A DNA stretch of 61,508 nt from Actinomycetota bacterium (GCA_018896525.1 JAHIMR010000121.1:1-61508), one strand, 5' to 3'. Counted from the stretch's first letter, positions 36,224-46,156 are shown. Program-made: numbers and translations. The notes: generated by a model not told the origin, from the letters alone.

Positions 36224-38179
36224 ATGGCCAAGCTACTATGGAAACCTTCGGAGGAGCGCGTCAAGGGTAGCAACATGTACAGCTTTATGCAGTACATCAA
36301 CCGGAGATTCGACAGAGATTTCTCCAGTTACGACGAGCTCTACCAGTGGTCGGTGGACAACATCCCCGATTTCTGGGCGGCGATGTGGGAGTTCGCGGAC
36401 ATCAAGGCGTCATCGGATTACGAGGAGGTCATCGATGACGTCGGGAAGATGCCGGGGGCGAAATGGTTCACCGGGGCCCGGCTGAACTTCGCCGAGAACC
36501 TCCTTCGTTACCGTGACGACCGGGTGGCGCTCATATTCAAGGGAGAGGGCCAGGACATAGTGAAGATGACCTACGCCGAGCTTTACGACCAGGTCGCCAG
36601 GGTGGCGGAATCCCTCAGGGAGGCGGGGGTGAAGGTCGGAGACCGGGTGGTAGGATTCATGCCCAACATGCCCCAGGCCGTGGTGGCGATGCTGGCGGCG
36701 ACCAGCATGGGAGCGGTCTGGTCCTCGTGCTCCCCCGACTTCGGTATCAAGGGGGTCCTGGACAGGTTCGGCCAGATAAAGCCCAGGATACTGTTCGTGG
36801 CCGACGGCTACTTCTTCAAGGGCAGGAAGCTGGACTCGCTCGAGCGGGTAGCCGATATCATCGAGAACCTCCCGTCAATCGAGAAGGTGGTGGTCACCCC
36901 GTACATCAACGAGGAGCCGGACATCAGCGGCGTCCGGGACGCGGTGTCCTTTGATGAGTTCAAGTCGGGCCAGGACAACCTGGAGGTCGAGTTCGAGCAG
37001 CTTCCGTTCGATCACCCCCTCTACATTATGTTTACTTCCGGTACCACCGGCCTTCCCAAGTGCATGGTACAGAGCGCGGGGGGTATCCTCATCCACCACC
37101 TGAAGGAACTGGTTCTCCACACCAACCTGACCAGGGACGACAGTATCTTTTACTTCACCACCTGCGGGTGGATGATGTGGAACTGGCTGGTGAGTGCCCT
37201 GGCGGTGGGCGCCGAGCTCGTCCTCTACGACGGAAACCCGTTCTACCCCGATCCCGGTGTCCTGTGGGAGATGGCCCAGGAAGTGGGGCTCACCGTTTTC
37301 GGGACCAGCGCCGGGTACGTGGCGGCCCTCATGAAGGAAGGGTTGAAGCCGGGGGAGGAGTACGATCTGTCTTCCCTCGAGTCAGTCCTCTCCACGGGGT
37401 CGCCGCTCTCCGAGGAGGCGTTTGAGTGGATCTACCAGGAGGTAAAGCCGGATATACAGCTGGCCTCGATATCCGGGGGGTCTGACATCAACGGATGCTT
37501 CGCCTGTGGGGACCCCATGGGGCCGGTGTACTCCGGTGAGCTGCAGTGCAGGGCGCTGGCGATGAAGGTGGAGGCGTTCGATGTGGACGGGAACCCGGTG
37601 GTAGGCGAGCAGGGAGAACTGGTCTGCACCGCTCCGTCTCCTTCCATGCCCATCTACTTCTGGGAAGACCCCGACGGCGCCAAGTACCATCGCGCCTACT
37701 TCGACGTCTACGACAACGTCTGGAAGCACGGCGATTTCATACTCATCAACGAGAGGGGCGGCGTGATCATCTACGGCCGCTCCGATGCCACCTTGAACCC
37801 GGGGGGGGTCCGGATCGGCACAGCCGAGATATACCGGCTGGTGGACCTCATGGACGAGGTGCAGGACTGTATCGTGGTAGGTCAGAACTGGAAGAACGAC
37901 GTCCGGGTGATCCTGTTCGTGCAGATGGCGCCGGGTTACGAGTTGACCGACGAGCTCAAGAACAGTATAAGGAAACGCATCAGGGCCGAGGAGTCCCCCC
38001 GGCACGTCCCGGCCAAGATAATCGCGGTGCCCGATATCCCTTACACCATCAACATGAAGAAGGTGGAGCTATCGGTCAAGAAAGTCATCGAGGGCGAGCC
38101 GGTGAAGAACAAGGACGCCCTGAAGAACCCCGAGGCGCTGGATTACTACGAGAACATCCCCGAACTGCAGGAGGATTAA
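36224..38179 (+). CDS. aacS: Acetoacetyl-CoA synthetase (acetoacetate--CoA ligase)
   Basis: Activates acetoacetate to acetoacetyl-CoA with ATP to AMP. The 651-residue product has the usual length and N-terminal WKPSEERVKGSNMYSFMQYINRRF, the ANL motif YIMFTSGTTGLPKCMVQSAGG, FTTCGWMMWNWLVSALAVGA, GGSDINGCFACGDPMGPVYSGELQCRALAM, GRSDATLNPGGVRIGTAEIYRLV and the C-terminal catalytic-lysine region NMKKVELSVKKVI. The ATG at 36224 follows GGAGGAA; the frame is open ~147 bases further up, but without a ribosome site. It suggests use of ketone bodies or products of keto-acid cleavage, consistent with the BKACE gene at 55.5 kb. Confidence 0.94.
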   Translation: MAKLLWKPSEERVKGSNMYSFMQYINRRFDRDFSSYDELYQWSVDNIPDFWAAMWEFADIKASSDYEEVIDDVGKMPGAKWFTGARLNFAENLLRYRDDRVALIFKGEGQDIVKMTYAELYDQVARVAESLREAGVKVGDRVVGFMPNMPQAVVAMLAATSMGAVWSSCSPDFGIKGVLDRFGQIKPRILFVADGYFFKGRKLDSLERVADIIENLPSIEKVVVTPYINEEPDISGVRDAVSFDEFKSGQDNLEVEFEQLPFDHPLYIMFTSGTTGLPKCMVQSAGGILIHHLKELVLHTNLTRDDSIFYFTTCGWMMWNWLVSALAVGAELVLYDGNPFYPDPGVLWEMAQEVGLTVFGTSAGYVAALMKEGLKPGEEYDLSSLESVLSTGSPLSEEAFEWIYQEVKPDIQLASISGGSDINGCFACGDPMGPVYSGELQCRALAMKVEAFDVDGNPVVGEQGELVCTAPSPSMPIYFWEDPDGAKYHRAYFDVYDNVWKHGDFILINERGGVIIYGRSDATLNPGGVRIGTAEIYRLVDLMDEVQDCIVVGQNWKNDVRVILFVQMAPGYELTDELKNSIRKRIRAEESPRHVPAKIIAVPDIPYTINMKKVELSVKKVIEGEPVKNKDALKNPEALDYYENIPELQED

Positions 38180-38265
38180 GTACCGCTCCATGAATACGCT
38201 GGCATTCGAACGCCGCTCCCGTCCACTCCGGCTGCGTTCCGCTCCCAGGGCGTACTACAGGAGAC
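38180..38265 (-). repeat. Dispersed palindromic element, copy E (reverse, truncated)
   Basis: Starts at the base after the aacS stop with GTACCGCTCCATGAATACG and runs through GGCATTCGAACGCC, GCTGCGTTCCGCTCC and half the central hairpin (GTACTACAGGAG), then stops. The other half is missing, so this copy cannot form the outer stem. Confidence 0.8.
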
Positions 38266-38303
38266 TGAAGGGGGCCCATGTTCGCTGAATATTAGCTATT
38301 CCC

Positions 38304-38331
38304 TTGCATACCTATGGATTTGGTGTATATT
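38304..38331 (+). promoter_or_regulatory. Probable promoter of the formate/methylene-THF operon
   Basis: TTGCAT (38304-38309) and TATATT (38326-38331) are spaced 16 bases apart in an AT-rich stretch 56 bases before the fdhA start. Confidence 0.5.
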
Positions 38332-38387
38332 CTTTTCAACAGGCGGATGTCCAGGGATTCTGATAGCGATAGGGAGCGGACAGGGAA

Positions 38388-41069
38388 ATGGCTGACACGA
38401 TTATCCGCATGAATGGCAAACGGGTATCAGCCTCTCCCGGCCACAGCGTTCTTGACGTTGCCAGGAAGAACAAGATATTCATCCCCACTTTGTGCGACAA
38501 CCCCCAACTAAAACCCGCAGGTTACTGCCGGGTTTGTCTGGTGGAGGACCTCATCAGCGGCAGGCTTATTACCGCGTGTGATACCGTCGCCAGTTCGGGA
38601 ATGGACATATCCACGGAATCGCCCCGGGTGCTGAATGCCCGGTGCCGCATGCTGGAACTTATCCTGATGAATCACCCCGAGACCTGCGTGATATGCGAAA
38701 AAGGAAACACGTGTGAGCTCAGGCAGCTGGCCTCGGGATACGGTCTCGCGTTGACCAGTGAGGACAGAATCGGCTGCCTGGAAGCCATAGTGGACGCCAA
38801 CCCGTTCATTCACCGGGACCTCTCCAAGTGCATCGGCTGCCAGATATGCGTCAGAGCATGCCGGGAAATCCAGGGAGCGGAAGCGATCGAGTTCACCGGA
38901 AAAGGCCTCAGGGGTCGCCCACTTGTGGCGGGGGGCGGTGAGCTCAGTGGGTCCGCTTGCGAACTGTGCGGTCTTTGCGTTTCCCTTTGTCCAGTAGGCG
39001 CCCTCATGGAGCGACCTACTTCTCATAGAGGCATAGAGGACAGATCGGCTGCGGTGATCTGCCCATATTGCGGGGTGGGTTGCTCGCTCTACTTAGAGGT
39101 GAGGGATAACGAGATCATAGGGGTTCGCGCGGGCGTTCCCGGTTCCGTTAACGGCCCCAGCCTTTGCGTGAAGGGGAGGTACGGCCTGGACTATGTCGGC
39201 CACACTGATCGGCTGACTCAGGCCCTGGTCCGAAAAGACGGTGAGCTGACCGAGGTTTCCTGGGAAGAGGCGCTTGATCTGGTGGCCAAGAGACTTGGGG
39301 GCATCATCAAGAAACACGGCCCCGACGGGGTAGGGGTACTCGCCTCTGCCAAGGTCACCAATGAAGAGAACTACCTTATACAGAAATTCGCAAGAGCGGT
39401 CATTGGAACGAACAACGTTGACCACTGCGCCAGGTTGTGACACAGCCCCACCGTCGCCGGTCTGGCGGCAGCGTTCGGAAGCGGGGCGATGACCAATTCG
39501 CTTAAGGATGTAGGGCAAGCTGACGTTATCTTGCTGACGGGGACAAACACTGTAGAGAATCATCCTGTTATTGCCCAGATGATAAAAACCGCGGCTCTCT
39601 CTGGTGATACCAAACTCATAGTTGTTGATCCGCGTGACATATCCATGGCCAGATATGCGGAGATTCGATTGAGGCCCGGACCCGGCACGGATGTGGCCTG
39701 GCTCAACGGGATGGCGCAGGTGATAATATCCGAGGGATTATGGGACAAGGAGTTCGTGGAAAAGCGAACCGAGGGCTTCGAGGAGTTCCGGCGCTCGGCC
39801 AAGGAATACACACCCGACCTTGTGCACGAGATTACCGGCATACGACCGGCCGAACTCAGGAAGGCGGCTCGTCTCTATGCGTCGGCCCCAAGCGCGGCCA
39901 TCTACTACGCAATGGGAATCACCCAGCATGTGACAGGTACCGACAACGTGATGGCAATTGCGAACCTGGCGATGCTGACGGGCAATATCGGAAGACCTGG
40001 CACCGGGGTGAATCCACTGAGGGGACAGAACAACGTCCAGGGCGCGTGTGACCTGGGGGCGCTCCCAAACGTATTCCCGGGGTACCAGAAAGTCGCCGAT
40101 GACACCGTGAGGAAGAAGTTTGAGAAGGCGTGGGGGGTAAAGCTTCCCGCCAGGCCCGGATTGACGGTAGTGGAGATGCTTGATGCCGCCGGACGCGGCG
40201 ACATTCACGCGATGTATGTAATCGGTGAAAACCCGGTGTTAACCGATCCTGACGCGAACCACGTCGAGGCGGCGCTGGAGAAGTTGGATTTTCTCGTGGT
40301 ACAGGATATCTTCCTTACCGAAACCGCCGAGTATGCCGACGTGGTCCTGCCCAGCTCCGCTTCTGTGGAAAAGGAAGGGACCTTTACCAACACCGAGAGA
40401 CTTGTCCAGAGGACACGTGCCGCGGTAGAGCCACCGGGAAATGCGCGAAGCGACATGGAGATAATCACCGATCTCGCCGGCAGGATGGGATACGAGCAAA
40501 AAAGGACCGAACCTGCCGAGGTTATGAAGGAGATAGCTTCCATCACTCCTTCTTATGCCGGCATATCGTACAACCGATTGGCACGACGCGGCTTGAGATG
40601 GCCTTGTACTGACGGGAAACACCGGGGGACGAAGATCCTTCATGGCAAGAAGTTCGCCAGGGGCAAGGGGAGATTCCATCCAGTTGACTATATCGAGCCC
40701 GACGAGATGCCGGACAAGAAATACCCGTTTATATTGACCACTGGGCGGATTCTCTACCACTTCCACAGCGGCTCGATGTCGCGCCGTTCGCGCCCGCTGA
40801 AGGAGTACGTCGACCATGGCTCAGCAGAGATAAATCCAAGCGACGCGAGGTGTCTTGGAATACGCGAGGGATCACCGATAAGGGTGAACTCGAGGAGGGG
40901 CTCAGTGGACACCACGACTCGTATCAGCTCGCGTTCCCCGCAGGGTGTCGTGTTCATGAACTTCCACTTCGCTGAGCAGCCTGTGAACAAGCTAACCAAC
41001 CCCGCGTTGGACAAGGCGGGGAAGATCCCCGAACTCAAGGTTTGCGCGGTCAGCATTGAGTCGCTTTAG
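38388..41069 (+). CDS. fdhA: Selenocysteine-containing formate dehydrogenase, catalytic subunit
   Basis: Oxidises formate (or reduces CO2) at a Mo/W-bis-MGD site. The gene is read through an in-frame TGA at 39438-39440 as selenocysteine (residue 351), giving 893 residues. Domain order: NuoG-like [2Fe-2S] domain (C36, C47, C50, C64), His-Cys segment NHPETCVICEKGNTC, two [4Fe-4S] motifs (CIGCQICVRAC and CELCGLCVSLCP), then the molybdopterin domain with [36 protein letters not shown] matches the active site of FdhF-type enzymes. The C-terminal dinucleotide-binding domain (LTTGRILYHFHSGSMSRR) is complete. It is the first gene of a seven-gene operon. Selenocysteine machinery must be elsewhere in the genome. 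Confidence 0.95.
39438..39480 (+). promoter_or_regulatory. Bacterial SECIS element for UGA recoding
   Basis: Directly after the UGA, a stem GTCGCC/GGCGGC carries the loop GGTCT (39459-39463). In E. coli fdhF the GGUCU loop falls at the same codons after UGA, where GGU is codon +7 and CUG codon +8. SelB binding to this hairpin would deliver Sec-tRNA. Confidence 0.88.
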
Positions 41070-41090
41070 TTCCACTTAGAGGAGGAACCA

Positions 41091-42821
41091 GTGGGTATTG
41101 AGGGGCCTGGCAGTATCCTGCTGGAGCGGCTGCTCCAGGAGAGTGACAAGAAGGGATTCCTGAGTCTCCCGGCAGTGGAGAGAATCTCAAGGTCACTATC
41201 GATTCCCGCCAGCAGGGCCTATGCAGTTGCCGCGCAACTCGAGTGTTTCGCGTTCTCCCGCCATCCCGGACCTACGCTGGATATCTGCTGCGGCCCGGCC
41301 TGTGCACTTGCCGGGTCAGGCGGTCTATACGACGACGCCTCCAGGGAGGTTGCCGCGGACCTTGGTGGACAGGTCGAACGCTCCCTGGGAAGTCCCTACT
41401 GGCATGTTCCAATCATGACCGGATTGGACGGCCCCGGTGGACGTCGCTTTTTTCAGAATCTCAAACCGGGCGGGATCTCCGCATTGCGTTCTTTGGCCAA
41501 AGGAGACGGAGATCACCGAACGAGACCACTGGCCACGGGTATTGAAGCGAGGGAACAAGTGCTCTGTATGAAGGGAGAGCGTGTTGCTACAGCGCACAAA
41601 GGGAAAGCAGTCCGTGGTGTTTCAGAGTTCCTGAGAGGGGAAGGGCGGAAACTGGCCCGTTTCCTCAGTGAGAATGACTCTGACGCGATTCGCCGGATGA
41701 TAAGGGACTCGCGACTGAAGAACTCAATGAGTAGTGGCGAACTGGCTGGAGATATCGCTCAGATTCCCCGGACGGCCTCGGATGCTCGGCTGGTCGTCTG
41801 CGATATCGGCGGCATCGAACCGGAAAACAGCCCAGGCCCTACGCTCGCCGCAATGGACCCGCTGGGAGTCGCGACCGGCGTTATTATCGCCGCAAGGGCG
41901 GTCGAGGCAACCAGGGCCCTGGTTGCCGTTCCCCACGAGGATGTTGAGCTTGTGAAGCTGTTTACCAGGGTCATCATTGGACTCAATAAGCATTGTGAGT
42001 TCAGCGGCGTGGAATTCGAGCTGTTCAGGGTCCCCAACTTCATTCCCTGTGACCGCGAGATCGGAATAGCTTCCCTTTTCCGCGGATTGACGTTCAGCGA
42101 GGGGGTGAGCCGAGCTCGTGATTATAAGTATCTGCCGTGGGGCAGTCACGCTATTGTCTCCGAACCGGAGGTTTTTCTGAAGCTCTCCTGGATGGCTTCT
42201 TCGGGCGCGCGAGCGTACAGGGCCAGGAAGGGCGGAGGAACCGCCATGGTCTCCATCGGAGGCAGTGTAAAGCGACCGGTCCTTGCGGAGGTCCCGCTGG
42301 GAACATCACTGACCGAGTTGTTGGAGGTGTACGCCGGCGGCCTGCTCAAGGGCGCCGATCTCAAGGCAATCCACTTCGGTGGAGTCTTCGGCGGACCTCT
42401 TCGCCGGGGGGCGAGAAGGTCGAGTCTCGGAAACCTTCTCGAAAAGTATCCAGAAGCCGGCAGTGGACAGATACTGGCAATCGAACGTTCCACATGCATG
42501 GTCGAATGGAGCAGGTATCTTGCCCGGCTGGCCGAGAGAATGTGTTGTGGCGCCTGTGCCCCGGGCAGGATCGGTCCCACATATGTATCCAGGCTGCTGG
42601 ATAGAATTAGTACCGGCGATACCGACCCCGCTGATCTGGAGGAGATAGATGCTACCATCTCGTTGATAAGAGAGACATCACTTTGTGTCCAGGGCGAGAA
42701 GATCTTGAACCCGGTACGCATATGTCTGGAGAACTTCTCCAAGGAGTTCCGTGAGCATATCGAAGACAAGAAATGTGACGCAGGGGTGTGCAGGTTTCAG
42801 ACGGAAGGCCCAGGGCCATAG
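41091..42821 (+). CDS. Degenerate NuoE-NuoF-like fusion, probable electron-transfer partner of FdhA
   Basis: A 576-residue protein from GTG with a perfect GGAGGAA site. The N-terminal ~110 residues resemble NuoE (SLPAVERISRSLSIPASRAYAVA, then ICCGPACALAG), but only the first cysteine pair region is present. The rest resembles NuoF: VPLGTSLTELLEVYAGGLLKGADLKAIHFGGVFGGPL, SGQILAIERSTCMVEWSRYLARLAERMCCGACAPGR and the later LC cysteine. The GxGGxGFPTG loop is absent, NADEGEPGTFKDR is replaced by DIGGIEPENSPGP, and the ICGEETAL region is FIPCDREIGIA. FMN/NADH binding is therefore unlikely. One cysteine of SCGKCTPCR is Gly, with a new Cys two bases before the motif. Confidence 0.75.
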   Translation: MGIEGPGSILLERLLQESDKKGFLSLPAVERISRSLSIPASRAYAVAAQLECFAFSRHPGPTLDICCGPACALAGSGGLYDDASREVAADLGGQVERSLGSPYWHVPIMTGLDGPGGRRFFQNLKPGGISALRSLAKGDGDHRTRPLATGIEAREQVLCMKGERVATAHKGKAVRGVSEFLRGEGRKLARFLSENDSDAIRRMIRDSRLKNSMSSGELAGDIAQIPRTASDARLVVCDIGGIEPENSPGPTLAAMDPLGVATGVIIAARAVEATRALVAVPHEDVELVKLFTRVIIGLNKHCEFSGVEFELFRVPNFIPCDREIGIASLFRGLTFSEGVSRARDYKYLPWGSHAIVSEPEVFLKLSWMASSGARAYRARKGGGTAMVSIGGSVKRPVLAEVPLGTSLTELLEVYAGGLLKGADLKAIHFGGVFGGPLRRGARRSSLGNLLEKYPEAGSGQILAIERSTCMVEWSRYLARLAERMCCGACAPGRIGPTYVSRLLDRISTGDTDPADLEEIDATISLIRETSLCVQGEKILNPVRICLENFSKEFREHIEDKKCDAGVCRFQTEGPGP

Positions 42822-42839
42822 GGGGTTAAGGAGTTAGCC

Positions 42840-43490
42840 ATGAAAAGCATAACCGCTCAGAAACCGCTGGATGAGCTACTGGAGAACCTTGGCAAGGCGA
42901 AAATGCTGTTTGTGGTGGGATGCGGTACCTGCCCGACGGTATTGGGCACGGGCGGTGTTGAGCAAGTGTCATCCCTGGCGGAGGAGCTGCGGAAGAAAGG
43001 GAAACAGGTCAAGGGGAGCATGGTCCTTCCCGTGGCTTGTGAGCCCCTACCGCTTGATGCCCGCCGGGAGTTCATCTCCTCGGTCAAGGGAGCGGAGGCG
43101 GTTCTTGTGATGTCCTGTGCTTACGGGGTCAGGGCTGTAGCGGATTATCTCGAAATCCCCGTGCTGCCCGCGCTGAATACACTGTTCGTTGGGAGAGAGG
43201 TAGGGCCGGGTGTTTTTGTAGAAGAGTGCAGCCAGTGCGGGGATTGCGTGCTGGCGCTCACGGGAGGAATATGTCCGATAACGATGTGCGCGAAGAGCCT
43301 GTTTAACGGCCCTTGCGGCGGGTCAGTCGCGGGAAAATGTGAGATTAATACCGAAGTCCCCTGTGGTTGGCAACTGATAATCGATCGATTAGCGACTCTC
43401 GGCCGACTATCCCAACTGGAAGAGATCATTCCCTTCCACAACTGGAGCACCTCCCCGGCAGGTGGGCCGCGGCGCTATTCCATTGAATAA
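42840..43490 (+). CDS. metV: MetV, zinc subunit of methylenetetrahydrofolate reductase (MTHFR C-terminal-type)
   Basis: The 216-residue product matches the MetV family, which pairs with MetF in acetogens and other Wood-Ljungdahl bacteria. It begins with KMLFVVGCGTCPTVLGTGG, continues VMSCAYGVRAVADYLEIPVLPALNTLFVG, and has the Cys-rich part ECSQCGDCVLALTGGICPITMCAKSLFNGPCGGSVAGKCE. Its partner MetF is two genes downstream, separated by a histidine kinase gene. ATG with AAGGAG upstream, 18 bases after the NuoEF-like gene. Confidence 0.88.
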   Translation: MKSITAQKPLDELLENLGKAKMLFVVGCGTCPTVLGTGGVEQVSSLAEELRKKGKQVKGSMVLPVACEPLPLDARREFISSVKGAEAVLVMSCAYGVRAVADYLEIPVLPALNTLFVGREVGPGVFVEECSQCGDCVLALTGGICPITMCAKSLFNGPCGGSVAGKCEINTEVPCGWQLIIDRLATLGRLSQLEEIIPFHNWSTSPAGGPRRYSIE

Positions 43491-43513
43491 AAAGGTACAC
43501 GGGAAGGCAATCG

Positions 43514-44755
43514 ATGCGGTACGAACTGCTCTACGAGATCTCTAAACCCATAATCCAGGCGGTCGGTGTCGATAACGTCCTCCGATCGCTTGTGGAGAGC
43601 ACTGCCAGGGGGACTGAATCCAAGGGCTGCTCAATATTGAAGCTGTCTCCTGATGGAGAAAGGCTGGTTCATCTTGTCTCCTACGGGCTAAGCGATGAGT
43701 ACCTTGGCAAAGGGGACATCCTGGTTGATGACACCGTACGGGAAATGCTGTCCGGCAAACCGATGAACATAATCGACGTGGCCAGTGACCCCCGGATGCA
43801 GTATCGGAAGCTTGCGGAAAAGGAGGGAATCGCATCACTTCTATCCATTCCGATAAGGAGCATGAAAGGCGAAATACTCGGGCTTATGCGCCTGTACACT
43901 TCCACGAGGACGAAGTATGCGCAGGGCGAGATAGATTTCCTGATTTCTATCGCCGACCTTGGAGGAATAGTGCTGGAAAAGGCCGAGGCATATGACGACA
44001 TGGCCAGGGATGTGAAAGATGCCCGGACGGAGATACAGAACCTCGAAGAAGAGCGCAAGAAGTTCCTCCAGTTCCTGTCGATGGTGGCGCACGATCTCAA
44101 GGCGCCGATAGCCGCTGTGGAAAGTTATCTCAATGTCATACTGCGCGGTAATCCCGGACCGCTTACCGATAAGCAGGGACGATGGCTGACGAGGAGCGTA
44201 TCGCGTCTCGACGCGATGCTGGAACTCATAGGCGACCTCCTGGACATCTCCCGCCTGGAGACCGGCCAGATGGCACCGGAGATGGAGCTGATCTCCTTTG
44301 ATAAAGTCCTGGAGGGCTGTTCGGAGACCGCGAGCGGACTGGCGGAGCCGAAGGGGATTAACATCGAGATAGTGAAGGAATCCACCTTTTCTCAAATCTA
44401 TGGATCCGCTTCACGGCTCTCCCAGGTCATCAACAACCTGGTCTCAAACGCGGTGAGATATACCCCTGAAGGAGGGGCGATTACCATAGTTGGGAAGCTG
44501 GAATCGAACAGTATAATAGTATCTGTCGAAGATAATGGATCGGGGATCAGCGAGGGAGTAATGCCCCGGATATTCGAGGATTTCTTCCGGGGGGATACGG
44601 AAACGGAGGGGACCGGTCTGGGACTGTCCATATGCAAACGTGTTGTAGAACTGCACGGGGGAAAGATATGGGCCCAGAGCCCAGTCCCTGAAACCGGGGA
44701 AGGCACCAGGTTCACCTTCTCCCTTCCTTTGGATCATGATCGGAAAATGAGTTAG
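43514..44755 (+). CDS. Cytosolic GAF-domain sensor histidine kinase
   Basis: A 413-residue kinase without membrane helices. It has an N-terminal GAF domain (about 8-155), a coiled-coil linker (about 156-185), the HisKA dimerisation helix with phospho-acceptor His193 in SMVAHDLKAPIAAVESY, and a HATPase domain with INNLVSNAVRYTP (N box), VEDNGSGI (G1) and GTGLGLSICKRVVELHGG (G2). It lies between metV and metF with gaps of 23 and 19 bases, so it is expressed together with the C1 enzymes. The GAF ligand is unknown; a redox or C1-pathway signal is a guess. Confidence 0.93.
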   Translation: MRYELLYEISKPIIQAVGVDNVLRSLVESTARGTESKGCSILKLSPDGERLVHLVSYGLSDEYLGKGDILVDDTVREMLSGKPMNIIDVASDPRMQYRKLAEKEGIASLLSIPIRSMKGEILGLMRLYTSTRTKYAQGEIDFLISIADLGGIVLEKAEAYDDMARDVKDARTEIQNLEEERKKFLQFLSMVAHDLKAPIAAVESYLNVILRGNPGPLTDKQGRWLTRSVSRLDAMLELIGDLLDISRLETGQMAPEMELISFDKVLEGCSETASGLAEPKGINIEIVKESTFSQIYGSASRLSQVINNLVSNAVRYTPEGGAITIVGKLESNSIIVSVEDNGSGISEGVMPRIFEDFFRGDTETEGTGLGLSICKRVVELHGGKIWAQSPVPETGEGTRFTFSLPLDHDRKMS

Positions 44756-44774
44756 ACTTCAGAGGGGGTTTACT

Positions 44775-45692
44775 ATGAAAGCGGGGACTAATCTGGAGAG
44801 AGTTCTTGAGGCGGGCCAGTTCGCGGTCACTGCTGAAATCGGCCCTCCCAAGGGTGGCTCAGCTAAGGTTATCGCATCAAAAGGAGAGATGCTGGCCCAC
44901 GCCGCTGATGCCTTCAATGTGACCGATAACCAGACGGCAGTGGTACGGATGTGCAGTCTTTCCGCCTGCGGGATCCTGAAGCAGTTGGGGCTGGACCCCG
45001 TGATGCAGATGCTCTGCAGGGACAAGAACCGAATCGGTCTCCAGAGCGATGTCCTGGGTGCGGTTGCTCTTGGCATAGGGAACTTGCTGTGCCTGACCGG
45101 TGACCACGTCAAGTTTGGTAATCACCCGTCATCGAAGATCGTGTTCGATATCGACTCGGTCCAGCTTATTGCCGCGGTCAAGATGATGCGCGACGAAGGC
45201 TTGTTCATCAGTGGTGAGGAGATTGCCGGGCCGACTCCGATGTTCATCGGCGCGGTCGAAAACCCGTACGCAGACCCGTTTGAGTTCCGGACAACAAGGC
45301 TTGCCAAGAAAGTGAAGGCGGGAGCGGATTTCATTCAAACACAGGCTATCTTTGATGTCGGGAAGTTCGCCAGGTGGATGAAGGAAATCTGCGATCGAGG
45401 ACTGGACGAGCAAGTTCACATACTTGCGGGTATAATACCGGTGAAGGCAGTGGGCATGGCACGTTACATGAGAGATTACGTCTCGGGAGTCGAGATACCT
45501 GACGAGATGATCCAGAGACTTGAGGGAGCAAAGGATGTACAAGAAGAAGGCATACAGATAATTCTAGAGATAATCGAGGAGGTCAAGCTAATACCCGGAG
45601 TTCATGGAGTACATATACAGGCGGTAGGCTGGGAGAAGATCGTGCCTGAAATAGTCGAGAGGGCGGGTCTACTACCCAGGCCGATGATGTAG
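44775..45692 (+). CDS. metF: Methylenetetrahydrofolate reductase, catalytic subunit
   Basis: FAD-type TIM-barrel enzyme that reduces methylene-THF to methyl-THF. The 305 residues begin LEAGQFAVTAEIGPPKGGSAKVIASKGEMLAHAADAFNVTDNQTAVVRMCSLSACGILKQ and include NLLCLTGDHVKFGNHPSSKIVFDIDSVQLIAAV, GADFIQTQAIFDVGKFARWM and the C-terminal GVHIQAVGWEKIVPEIVERAGL. The MetF subtype with a separate MetV subunit, not NADPH-linked, fits the operon. GGGGG-type ribosome site before the ATG. Confidence 0.94.
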   Translation: MKAGTNLERVLEAGQFAVTAEIGPPKGGSAKVIASKGEMLAHAADAFNVTDNQTAVVRMCSLSACGILKQLGLDPVMQMLCRDKNRIGLQSDVLGAVALGIGNLLCLTGDHVKFGNHPSSKIVFDIDSVQLIAAVKMMRDEGLFISGEEIAGPTPMFIGAVENPYADPFEFRTTRLAKKVKAGADFIQTQAIFDVGKFARWMKEICDRGLDEQVHILAGIIPVKAVGMARYMRDYVSGVEIPDEMIQRLEGAKDVQEEGIQIILEIIEEVKLIPGVHGVHIQAVGWEKIVPEIVERAGLLPRPMM

Positions 45693-45705
45693 GGAGGGAG
45701 ACAAA

Positions 45706-46110
45706 TTGGGTGCCAAGATCCTGGTAGTGGATGATGATCCAGACATAAGGGATGTGCTCGAAGACCTGCTGGAGTCGGAAGGGTATAAAGTGATAACCGC
45801 GAATGACGGGACCAAGGGGCTTGAGGCCATCAAGAGTGAAAGCCCGGATCTTATGATTCTGGATCTGCTCATGCCGGTTATGGACGGGTTCGCGGTATGC
45901 AAACAACTGCAGGACCCCCGTTGGTCCAAGTGGAAGGAAATGCCGATTCTCATACTCACCTCGGTGAGAGAAGAGGTGAGCCAGAGGCGCTACGAGCTGG
46001 AAACAGGTCTTCGCCTGGGCGTAGATGACTACATAGAAAAACCAATTGACCCGGATGTGGTTCTTGATCGTGTGAAGATATTGCTGGAGCGAAGAGGAAT
46101 TGAGGTATAA
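45706..46110 (+). CDS. Stand-alone receiver-domain response regulator
   Basis: A 134-residue CheY-like protein with the acidic pair in LVVDDDPDIRDVL, the phospho-acceptor Asp53 in LMILDLLMPVMDG, the conserved Thr/Ser in LTSVRE and the final KP in YIEKPIDPD. It has no output domain. An insertion QDPRWSKWKEM lengthens the loop before strand 4. TTG start with GGGAGGGAG upstream, 13 bases after metF. Likely partner is the kinase in the same operon. Confidence 0.93.
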   Translation: MGAKILVVDDDPDIRDVLEDLLESEGYKVITANDGTKGLEAIKSESPDLMILDLLMPVMDGFAVCKQLQDPRWSKWKEMPILILTSVREEVSQRRYELETGLRLGVDDYIEKPIDPDVVLDRVKILLERRGIEV

Positions 46111-46156
46111 TCAAGCCGTCTATGTCGTGGGTCCATTCGAATGTTAGGAGGGCGAA

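Noticed and set aside
39438-39440. TGA in fdhA read as a nonsense mutation or a split gene
   Set aside because: The position, flanking residues and SECIS hairpin all match selenocysteine insertion, so I treat the gene as intact.
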